Shown: in pieces, positions 1 to 9,300 of the stretch
Position numbering within the stretch: position 1 is the first letter of the stretch
How the letters are laid out: every line of letters starts with the position of its first letter
From: a virus
IMG/VR virus record: IMGVR_UViG_3300028920_000254
Location: 1 to 24,866 of that record
Length of the DNA: 24,866 bases
Strand: one strand, 5' to 3'
Program-made: the position numbers and the translations under genes
The notes under the pieces: generated by a model
Databases searched by the model: none
What the model saw: the letters and a program-made list of their open reading frames with translations, nothing else
What the model was told of the DNA's origin: nothing

Positions 1-690
1 GTCTAATATAGAAGGTTGCTCTATGTCAGCACTGCCGTCTATCATGCGTTGCCTTAGCTCAGCTCTGAGGTTCTCTATCTGATCCAGTTGAGTGCTGCCA
101 GAGATAGCAATGGTAGGATCTGCCACCCAGTAGTTGAGACCAACATACTTTGATGCCAGAGACGCGACGAGTGAGTTGTCTATGACATTGTCCATGTTCT
201 TATTGAAGTCGGGATCCTGCTCCAAGTAGGCCTTAACACGATATGCGGTGGTTGTACCCCTGTACAACAGATATGCATTGACAAGCGGGTCGATAAGCGT
301 CTCTGTGATAAGATTGGACATGTCACTGACAAATGACTCATTAGCCATTGCCCTGACGTCGCCCAGCGGCTTGGTTATCTTCGTCTCTTTAATGCGCTGA
401 ACAATCCGATTGGCTATCATCTTGTTGATGACGTCTGATTTTATGTTGAGGAATGGCGTGGCCCTGAAGTACGCAATGATATGCCTGAGCTTGTCATTCA
501 CATCCTGGGCATCAGGGAACACAGTACTCATACGAATATGTATGCGTGATCTTCCGGTATTGATAACCCGGGGGTTATTACTACGCATCCCAGGAATCAT
601 AGTAGTCCGCTTGTGATCAACCACAGATATACTGTCCGGATCTACGGTAAGTCTAACAGGGCCTATCTTGATGTTCGTCAAACCCGCCAT
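1..690 (-). CDS. Baseplate/tail structural protein, partial (3' end outside window)
   Basis: The reading frame opens with ATG at 690 and stays open for 230 codons to the left edge of the window, so the C-terminus is missing. The ATG overlaps the stop of the upstream 1872-residue gene as TGATG, and a GGGAG motif lies 6 bases before it, which supports coupled translation. The N-terminus (MAGLTNIKIGPVRLTVDP) is followed by a beta-rich stretch and the segment DKLRHIIAYFRATPFLNIKS at about residues 70-90. That segment recalls the 'LRPLIAQFKRTPFLPI' pattern I associate with baseplate-hub-type structural proteins of large phages; this is a memory-based resemblance. The position after the tail-lumen genes fits a baseplate or hub component. 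No enzymatic motif is visible in the part present. Confidence 0.55.
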   Translation of the reverse strand, partial: MAGLTNIKIGPVRLTVDPDSISVVDHKRTTMIPGMRSNNPRVINTGRSRIHIRMSTVFPDAQDVNDKLRHIIAYFRATPFLNIKSDVINKMIANRIVQRIKETKITKPLGDVRAMANESFVSDMSNLITETLIDPLVNAYLLYRGTTTAYRVKAYLEQDPDFNKNMDNVIDNSLVASLASKYVGLNYWVADPTIAISGSTQLDQIENLRAELRQRMIDGSADIEQPSILD

Positions 691-3600
691 CAGAATCTCC
701 CGCCTGTAGCAGCGTTATATTGCAGTTTAAACTGAGCATCGTTCATGCTCCTGTCATCTATGTTGAAGTCACCCTCAGACAGCATACTATTCTTGAGGTC
801 CATAATTGCAACGGCCGGATCAGCAAATAACCCAGAGGCCATGAACCTGTCAGACATACCGTAGGATGGTTCCACGTATGTAGTATCCCCAGTATCCACA
901 GGCCTGACAGCATGCTGCGGCCTGCCCATCGGCGACGCAGGAGGAGCTGCTGGTCCGCCGCCAGGGGCATCCAGCACAGGGGCGCCACCAAACATACGGG
1001 ACGTCATAACCAGAGTACCTATCGCTGCAGCACCACCTGCAAGCCACTTTGCCTTAGGGCTCTTCGTAAGAAAATCATCAGCCCTGTTAAGGACCCTATC
1101 CAACAGGCCGGGAGCGGACTTCTCTCCTCCAAGATCCATCATCTCCTGCACAGTTCTGCCGAGCTCATCACTAGCAAGCTTGTCCGTGTGCTCTGCGAAT
1201 GCGCGTGCAGCAGGCACGTAGGCTTCTTTAAAAGCATCAGAGAAGTCTATGAGACCTGATAGCTGCAACGTCCGCTGGATGTAATCGTTAGCAGCAATTG
1301 CATCATTGAGATTCAGCTTGTGTAACCGGGCAAATATCTCCGGCACCTTCTCCACCATCTGCTGTACGGTGTATCGACCCAGGCGAGCGCCATCATCACC
1401 AGAAGTAAAACCGCTCTTCTTGATGGTGAATATCTCATTGAATATCTCTTCTATCTGCCCGATGTCGCTGGTCTTCCTGTCCCGGATGTGTGTCGTGACA
1501 TCCATAATAATATCAGTGGCTTCGTTCAAGAATTCTTCCCGTGCTTCGCCTACCCCTATAGTTCCATAGATTCTCTTAAGTGCCTGCTCGCTGTATGCAG
1601 TCTTATCGACCAGATCCTGCACGACTCTGGCTCTCATATCTCCGCTGAGAACATCAGTGGGTTCATATATGTCTTCCGGTTTGATGCGGAATCCCTGGCG
1701 CAGGATCTCCTTAATCTGCTCACGGTCTCTGGCTTGTGGCAATACTCTTGCGGATTTATAATCCCCCGTTCCCCAAACGAGACTAACAAGTTCTTCCATG
1801 CCGCTACCCAGACCACCTTTGGTACGGGCTTTTAGTGCAGCCTGCGGAGCCTGGTGTGTTGATTGCATTATGATATCAAGAAGCTCACGGCGTGACCCCC
1901 TAGGACCAGCCTCAACCATCATGCCAACAAGATAGTCCTGAATGGGATGCATCTTATTAGTCATGGTGCCAAGACGAGTATGGGGTAGCAGCTTATTAGA
2001 CAGGTTCAACATCTCTGCATCTGAGACAGTCTGACCATACTTCCGCATCTTGGCCTTGAATTCTACAGAATCAAGCGTACCCTTCCGATCAAGCTCGTTG
2101 ACAGCATCCATCGCCAGATTCTTGGCGTTCTCGTCGCTAAGCTTATGGAACAACTCCTGGCCCTTGACCTCTCTGACAACACGCTCAGATAATTCACGCT
2201 CACGCTCTGCTTGGTATGCTAAAACAATAGAATCCCGCCTGAACGCGTTCCTGATCCCGGACATGGCATTCTGAGAGAACTTCCGGGCCTCTGTTGGATC
2301 CCAACCAGCCTTCACCAGGTTGCGTGCTACATCTGGCTCTCCACCCATAAAGAATATCGACATCATATCTGCGTCGAAGTCACGGGCACTGGCTACTGAC
2401 AAGCCGTACGACACGCGCATTCGGTCGCCGGTGAGATTCTTATCCAGCTTGACTTTAACCCATCGCATTTCTGATGGTGACAATGTAGGATCAGCCCTGG
2501 TGATAGCATAAAGATCTTCGCCCTTCTTCAGTCTCTGTGTGGCGTCCCACTTCTTAGCTACGTCACGGCTGATATGAACCGTCGCTGCCTCATCCATGGC
2601 ATCAACCCACTTCTGGGTGTTCCTTGGTGCTCCAAACCCAGCACGAATCTTCTCCATTGATGCCTGTGTGGGTGTCATTATGTTGAGGTAGCCAGCTTTG
2701 TTCCAATTGAGACCCATGGCTCCACCAGATACGCCAGTCCTGCCACTATGCAGCTGGGCAGCCACCTCTTCCATATAGTTACCGAAAGACTGTCTCAGGC
2801 GCTCTGTATCGGAGGCGTCATCCACCACCATCCCAAGACCCTCGTACATGTCCAGAATAGTAGAACGCATGCGGTTCATATCCATCATTTCTGGTGCCGG
2901 CCCCTTGGTATACATACGTCCGGCTAGCTCAAGAGCTGGGAGGATGACAGCCTGTCCAGCAGCATTAACACGTACGGGCATGTCGCCCATCTTGGTTATG
3001 TTCTTGGCTGCGATATCAATGAGGGTAGAATCTGGCAGTCCTTTGACAGCCAGGTTCTTGTTCAGCAATGATGCGGGGTCTTCCAGTCCTGACCTCAGGA
3101 AGTCTTCTCTGTATTTGCCGAGTATGTCATCGATGCGCATCTTGGATGGCTGCTCTTCACCGGCCTTAAGAATCTCGAGCTTTATATCCTGCATGGCACT
3201 GCTGATGAGTCCCAATCTTTTGGCGTCATCGGCGTTGCGCAGATCAAACATAGACTGTGACATATCCGTCGTGGAGAACAGGAGGTCACGAGTACGCCCC
3301 TGTGCTATGGCCTCTGGGTCAAGACCCCAGAATGGCGCCATTGTCTGTGTTGTTTGTTGGAACAGTCTCCTGTTGCTGGAGTTCCGTTGCATCTCCATAA
3401 GGTACTGGTACCACATCTCATCCTGTGGACCATGTGCCTTGGCGGCAAGCATCTTAAAATCAATAGCCCCAAACCTGGTAGGACGTGCAGCCAGATTATT
3501 GATGCGCTGGGTTTCGTATGCCTCGCGCAGGTGCTCAACGTTACCCCATGCTGATATGGGTGCCATGCCACCAACCCGGGCGCCGGTCTCGCCCATCTCC

Positions 3601-6308
3601 TCAAGAGTCTTGGTGAGCCTGCTCTGGTATTCCATCATACTACTATGGAGACCCTCGAGCTCGGTACCCGCTGCCTTCGCCTGCTGGTCTTCATAGATGC
3701 GCTTATAATTTATATCCAACCATTGGGAGGCAAGTTGACGTGCACGCGGGTCCTTGTGTTCGCCGGCTATCTTCTCCATAGAAGAGAGAAACTTCTGATG
3801 ATGTGTCTCGTAAGTCCGTTTAGCCAGAAATGCATCGCCTGTGGCCTTGGCCATCTCTTCTACAGATGAGGGCCTTCCGTACGCCTGCATGGTAAGCTTA
3901 TAACCGGTAGCCCTACGCGTAACAGGCCCCTCTGGAGTATTAACAGTATACTCCTCTGTCGTTTCTTTGAGTGCATCGGTTAACAGGGTCTTAAATCGCT
4001 GGGTTTTGTTGCTGTCTATGCTATATTTATCTCCCTGGAATTCATTCACCATGTTCTCTACGGCTTTGTTCCAGCGCTTGGCCGCATCGACTTCCTTACC
4101 GTATATATTCACATTCTTATCGAACACTTCGCCAGACAGCCCTGCTATATAGTCGCGCATACCAGGTTGCAGGGCAATATCCGCTTCCTCTGCAGCCCGC
4201 TGGACTGTACCCTGTATTCCGCGTATGATATCATGTTTCTTTATGTTGCTGGCCCACATAACACCAAGGATGCCTTCGCCGGCTTTCTTGGCGTCCTTGA
4301 AGCGCGCGAATTCCATGCTCTCGGCGTGTATGTTATTGATCCTGAGGGCTCTATTGGCATCTACGATGGAAGATCTGACCTCGCCGCTTACAGTAACTGG
4401 TGCACCAGGGATGGCAGTCCTGTTCATACTGTTTGGGTCAATCCATATGTTGCCTTTATGTTTTGGCATCAGACCTTCTTTGCCGTTGATCCACACAGAC
4501 AAACCTGCCTTATCCAGGTCTCTGGATGTTATGAGGCTCAGCTCACCCTTCCTGCCGCGCTTGCCAAGCTTACGAAGTACCTCTTCTGGGTTCCCACCAC
4601 TCCGTGATTGGATGATGAACTCTTTATCGCTGGCAGTTTGGACACGACCAACAATCTTGTTGAGCGTGATGGGGCCGCTACCAAATGCAGAATCCCCGGC
4701 GAGACCAAGTCCCTCATGTATCTTTATAGGTTTACCTCCCTTGCCAATCTGTTCCACCTTGGTTGCGAGAAGCACTTGTCCAGTGATTGATGATATGGCA
4801 GATTCAGGGGCGGTAGCAAGACCTATACGAGCGCCATGCTCCATAAGCTCACCATAGCCCATCATGCGGTTCAGGATATAATTACCCTTAAGATCTTTAG
4901 CTGCCTTTCTACCAGGCATGGTTAGCAACGCGGTTCTAAACGGTTCATGCAACTCACGAGCGATGGCATCTGCCTTGGACAATCCCCCGGCCCCAGCAAA
5001 TGCGATGGCCTGCCTACCATAGAAGGGGTTTATCAACAGTTTGGTGATAGCCTTGCCCTTAGTACCAGCAGCAAGGAGACCCATCATATGTCCCCGCTGC
5101 AGCTGATTTGCTTTGGGTCCAAAGATCAACTTGCGTACTTCTGGGTCGAAGTTCTCAGATCCAAAGAAGCCATAGAGCTTATTGACTACATCCTTAGGAT
5201 CATCATAGGGCATGATACCAGCCATTTTCTGTACGTCAGGCATGGCGGCGATGGATGTTCCTCTGAATATCTCTGTCTGTGACATTGCTGAGCCAGTTCG
5301 GCGCTTGATGGCCGTGAATTCCGATTCCATCCCTGGCGTGGACAACCCGTGGGCATAGATGGCAGTCTGCCTGACTGGCTCTACCGACTTCTTTATGAGC
5401 TCCACGATCTCACGCTCTGACCTGCGGGTACCAGACAAGTTGACATTGGATAGCACGTTGGCCATCACCTCATGCATGGTACCAGCCCCAACAATACCCG
5501 GCTGTCTCAGACCCTTATGCATGATCAACTGAGGAGACCTGTATGAGGTCTTGCCAAAGGTGATCTCTGTACCCAGGGATGCTCCCAAGGAAACGAACTG
5601 TCTGCCCACCTGGAATCCCAGTTCTGGTGCACCTCCCTTGATGCCCCGGGCCCTGAATTGAACGCCAACCTCTGGTGCAAATGTACGCAGCTTCTCTGCC
5701 ACACTCTGGAACTGCCGAGCGGCTGCCACCTCGCGCTTAACAAACTGCTGGATGGGTTGCTCACCAAATCCAGGAAGTAGTACCCTACCAATAGCCTCCG
5801 CTGCCGGATCTGTCCCAAGTGCCGTCTTCATTCCCTTAAAGTATTCGTTGTGACTAGCACGTATTCCGGTTATAATACCAGACATCTCTGTTATGGGGTC
5901 GCCGAACTTGGCCTTCTTTGGCAGCATGGCTTGCAGCACACCCTTCTGTCTCTGGAAGTAATCAAAATCAGACTGGGCGCTGAATACACGCGTACGCATC
6001 TCTTCGCCCAGGTTCTCTATCGGCTGTGGGGATATGCTTGATTTGGGGTTTATACCTCGTGATACGCCACCAGCAGCGGTGTACTCATACCTACCCAGAG
6101 GAGGTCTACTAGGGCTCATCCTGTCCTGTATGGCCTTCGTGTTGGATACGTCCTCCAGCCCCTGGGTGAATGACTTCATACTCCCAAGTTTCTTATATCC
6201 GAAGTAGCCGGCAGCACCGACACCAAGCACGTAAGGGAAGAGAGAGGCGCTGCCCTGGTCGGCCGCCTGTCTTTCTAATTGTCGTCTATCTTCCTGTTCT
6301 GTTGCCAT
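690..6308 (-). CDS. Giant tail-module protein with double-psi beta-barrel RNA polymerase signatures (putative virion RNA polymerase)
   Basis: The product has 1872 residues. Five blocks match multisubunit RNA polymerase in order. G-x2-G-x-K-G at 582-588, with Lys580 and Lys587, resembles the beta GRHGNKG lysine block. R1271-x2-PTL (1274-1276) resembles the beta' RxPTLH block. DFDAD at 1310-1314 resembles the Mg-binding DFDGD loop and lies 39 residues after the Arg, against 35 in E. coli beta'. AGPRGS at 1467-1472 resembles beta' SGARGS. A segment at 1503-1521 (GMEELVSLVWGTGDYKSAR) resembles the region leading into the bridge helix. Hydrophobic segments lie at 23-39 and about 1755-1771, near both ends. 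The gene sits in the tail module between the chaperone/tape-measure genes and a baseplate gene, so a packaged and ejected polymerase is inferred. A GAGG lies 11 bases before the ATG. The alternative is a tape-measure or ejection protein with chance matches. The motif calls are by eye. Confidence 0.65.
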   Translation of the reverse strand: MATEQEDRRQLERQAADQGSASLFPYVLGVGAAGYFGYKKLGSMKSFTQGLEDVSNTKAIQDRMSPSRPPLGRYEYTAAGGVSRGINPKSSISPQPIENLGEEMRTRVFSAQSDFDYFQRQKGVLQAMLPKKAKFGDPITEMSGIITGIRASHNEYFKGMKTALGTDPAAEAIGRVLLPGFGEQPIQQFVKREVAAARQFQSVAEKLRTFAPEVGVQFRARGIKGGAPELGFQVGRQFVSLGASLGTEITFGKTSYRSPQLIMHKGLRQPGIVGAGTMHEVMANVLSNVNLSGTRRSEREIVELIKKSVEPVRQTAIYAHGLSTPGMESEFTAIKRRTGSAMSQTEIFRGTSIAAMPDVQKMAGIMPYDDPKDVVNKLYGFFGSENFDPEVRKLIFGPKANQLQRGHMMGLLAAGTKGKAITKLLINPFYGRQAIAFAGAGGLSKADAIARELHEPFRTALLTMPGRKAAKDLKGNYILNRMMGYGELMEHGARIGLATAPESAISSITGQVLLATKVEQIGKGGKPIKIHEGLGLAGDSAFGSGPITLNKIVGRVQTASDKEFIIQSRSGGNPEEVLRKLGKRGRKGELSLITSRDLDKAGLSVWINGKEGLMPKHKGNIWIDPNSMNRTAIPGAPVTVSGEVRSSIVDANRALRINNIHAESMEFARFKDAKKAGEGILGVMWASNIKKHDIIRGIQGTVQRAAEEADIALQPGMRDYIAGLSGEVFDKNVNIYGKEVDAAKRWNKAVENMVNEFQGDKYSIDSNKTQRFKTLLTDALKETTEEYTVNTPEGPVTRRATGYKLTMQAYGRPSSVEEMAKATGDAFLAKRTYETHHQKFLSSMEKIAGEHKDPRARQLASQWLDINYKRIYEDQQAKAAGTELEGLHSSMMEYQSRLTKTLEEMGETGARVGGMAPISAWGNVEHLREAYETQRINNLAARPTRFGAIDFKMLAAKAHGPQDEMWYQYLMEMQRNSSNRRLFQQTTQTMAPFWGLDPEAIAQGRTRDLLFSTTDMSQSMFDLRNADDAKRLGLISSAMQDIKLEILKAGEEQPSKMRIDDILGKYREDFLRSGLEDPASLLNKNLAVKGLPDSTLIDIAAKNITKMGDMPVRVNAAGQAVILPALELAGRMYTKGPAPEMMDMNRMRSTILDMYEGLGMVVDDASDTERLRQSFGNYMEEVAAQLHSGRTGVSGGAMGLNWNKAGYLNIMTPTQASMEKIRAGFGAPRNTQKWVDAMDEAATVHISRDVAKKWDATQRLKKGEDLYAITRADPTLSPSEMRWVKVKLDKNLTGDRMRVSYGLSVASARDFDADMMSIFFMGGEPDVARNLVKAGWDPTEARKFSQNAMSGIRNAFRRDSIVLAYQAERERELSERVVREVKGQELFHKLSDENAKNLAMDAVNELDRKGTLDSVEFKAKMRKYGQTVSDAEMLNLSNKLLPHTRLGTMTNKMHPIQDYLVGMMVEAGPRGSRRELLDIIMQSTHQAPQAALKARTKGGLGSGMEELVSLVWGTGDYKSARVLPQARDREQIKEILRQGFRIKPEDIYEPTDVLSGDMRARVVQDLVDKTAYSEQALKRIYGTIGVGEAREEFLNEATDIIMDVTTHIRDRKTSDIGQIEEIFNEIFTIKKSGFTSGDDGARLGRYTVQQMVEKVPEIFARLHKLNLNDAIAANDYIQRTLQLSGLIDFSDAFKEAYVPAARAFAEHTDKLASDELGRTVQEMMDLGGEKSAPGLLDRVLNRADDFLTKSPKAKWLAGGAAAIGTLVMTSRMFGGAPVLDAPGGGPAAPPASPMGRPQHAVRPVDTGDTTYVEPSYGMSDRFMASGLFADPAVAIMDLKNSMLSEGDFNIDDRSMNDAQFKLQYNAATGGRF

Positions 6309-6313
6309 TGGTA

Positions 6314-9300
6314 TCAGAACCTCGCATTAGACCTGGCATTAAGGGCTACAATATCACCCATCCGATCCCGCTGAATCTCTACGTTGCTGTAATCACGAGG
6401 AATACGGGATGGTTCGCGTATCATTGAGACCAAAGTATTGTCAAAACCATATTTTACCATATAATCCTCTAACTTCAAGGACTTAATAGCCGCTGCTCCT
6501 GAGTTGTATCTGAATGGAAGAGGCCTGATGTATGGCTTTGTGCGTTCTACGTCTCGTTCATCAACGCCCCAAAACCCAAAATTATGAATGTCTGCACCCA
6601 GGTTTTGTATGGTCTTGAGCTTGACATCCCTGAGATCTATGTCTGGGTGCCAGCCTTCCCAGTTGTCATCCGGAACGCCACCAAAGGAATTAACAAAATC
6701 CCTGGCTTCGCTGACGGCAATCAGATCCTGGCTCTTGGCATACTTGCGGATCTGTTCCTGCTTGTTGCCGCCCTCTTCCCACAGCCTGGTCAAGATCGGC
6801 CGCATATACTGGGGTACAGTGTCCAAGATCTCGCCGTATTTGCGTGGATCAGCTTCCGTGAATGCCTGGAGATATGCTCTATCTCGTTTGGGGAGAGAGC
6901 TATACGCCGATTTGTAGAATGTAGCTGCGTCCTGGTTGTAGTCCAGACCTGTTACGGTCCGCTTCTTCAGCATAGCCATCCGGGAAGCCAGCCGCATGTC
7001 GCCCTGCCTGGTTGCCATCTCTTCCACGCGGTTGAGCTTCAGGAACCGCAGCTTATCAAAGTACTCCTCGAGATTACGACGTCTCAGCTCTTTCTCAGGT
7101 GTGTCTACGCCTGCCGCTCCCCACACTCCGCCAGCTATGGCACCTGCTGCAGCAACGGTACCGGCTATGGGACTACCTGTGGCCCCCACGAGAGCCCCGA
7201 ATGTGGCGCCGCCCAGGGCACCTGAGACCATCCCACGGCTTGCCTGGGCTCGCATGAACGGCATAGCCATACTGCTTATAGGATGCCGCCAGTCATGGAA
7301 ATCATTGTCGTATACTACTTTCTCTTCGTAATCACGCAGGGGATCTACATCCTTTGACATCAGCTTCGTGCCTATCCATGGTATCCTGATGTCGACCAGG
7401 TCTTTGGTCCAGTTCAGGGGACGGTCTGTAACATCGGTCAGGTTCCGGTCACCTGCAACCATGTCATCGAATCGTGGTCCAGAGCGACCCATTATCCTGG
7501 CATTGATACGCTTATATTGTTCGAGCCATGTACCATCCAGCTGACCGCTGTCTGCCATTTCGTCTACAACATTCTTGTAGTATTTGAATGCGTTACTGTA
7601 GGGCGCTACGTCAGCGAGAACACGCATCCTGTCATAGGCATCATACTGACCGGGTTTACCAGAATGAAGCTCGTGTAGGGCCTCGTATGCGGCTCCAGGA
7701 AGGCGTTTGGTAGCTTCAGGCAGCTTCGTGTACGGATCGCCATGGTGGAAGTCTATATAATCGGTATCTCCGAATTCAGACCGTTTGCCTGGTAGCCATG
7801 ACGGGGCGGCGTTCGCCAGCGGATTGACGTAGTCTATCTGCTTCTGTCTGTGGGGCAGGAAACGCCTGAATAGCTCGGTGTAGCCCATGAGACCACCGAT
7901 CTGCATATCATAGTAGTCCCTGGCACGGCTGTATATGTCGTCAGCCATCGCCCAGCGGGCACCCGTATCAGAGAAGTCCGGACTGCCGCTCACCTTCTCC
8001 TTCATGGTGGTCAGCAGGAACCCCTTCAGACCAGCATATTCAGTCATGTCGTAGATGGCGTGTCCAATATCATCTTGGACTCCCTCTATGCGCGGCACTA
8101 CCTTCTGTGGTCTTATTTGCTGTAGGGCCAAGCGATCAGCGGCTCCCTTCATACCACTTTCGCCGGACCATTCTGGAGTCTGGGTCATCCAGTACGCCAG
8201 CTCGCGCTCGTGCATAACCTTCTTTGGCTTTATGATGGACCCGACAGTTGCATCAAGGGCATTGCCCCATATAGGGAACTCTTTGAACAGACCACCAGTT
8301 ACCGGATATGGTCGGTCATAATAGTGCTTGCGCTCATAATAGTACGGATCAGCCAGAATGCCAACACCGAATAGGTTGTGGGGTGTTGGCAACATACTGC
8401 CATGGCTCCAGTATTCGCTCTTGCTTCCATACTGGCTTTCTGTGTATGCTGCATCAGACAAGATGCTGGCGACCATATGTGGTCTGTAGTAGGAAGCATC
8501 GCCTCCTTCATACGGATCGGTACCGAGCATCCAGCCGCGGCTTTTGCGGACAGCTACTTCCTGCCTGCCCTCATATATATCACGGAGCTCACCGGCGTCC
8601 ATGGCCAGGTCATCATTGGCAGTCAACAGCGCCAATCCAGCTCCTACATAGAATCCATGTCGACCCATGCCGGGATGCATTCTCTTCCCAAGGGCTGCAC
8701 CCGCTATCGGGAGACCGAGAGCTCGCACCATATTGGAGAATGGAGAATCGAGATCTATACCAGCAACTTCTTTTGCTATGCTGGTGGCATAGGATATGCC
8801 CATGAGATTCAGCGTGTTCTGACGGGCTATCTGTGCTTCTGCATAGCCTTTAACCAGCGTCTTGATGGGGCTGAAGCCGGTAGTCTCTTCGGTTATATAG
8901 TCGAGGTATTTGCTGCCTTCCCAGGCAACGAATCCGGCGGCGGGTAGTCCAACAGTGGATCTGAAGACGGTGCGGCCGAGCTTGTCTGGTTTGAGTCCAA
9001 ACCCGAACATGGCTTCAGCTATGCGGAATGGTGTCTCCACAGTAGCATATGCCAGATTCTTGAGCATGTCATCAGTGCGATAAGCATAATACTGATTGAA
9101 CTTCTGACCGAGGACATCGCCCATCTGTGCAGCAATCAGGTTCTCCTGAGCAGACACCTGATGCATACCAAATGGAGCGCGCGTCGTCTGCCACTGGGCG
9201 CCTTTCTGCAGACGTCTCAGTTCCTGTATTTGGGCGGTAGTGCGGATAGCCTGTTCGCCTGCGTCTTTAATACTTAAGTGTGCAACATCCCGGGTGTCAC

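Noticed and set aside
2848-3696. 282-codon open frame on the plus strand
   Set aside because: It is antisense to the 1872-residue gene. The composition (many Ser, Arg, Leu and Met runs) is typical of a reverse-complement shadow.
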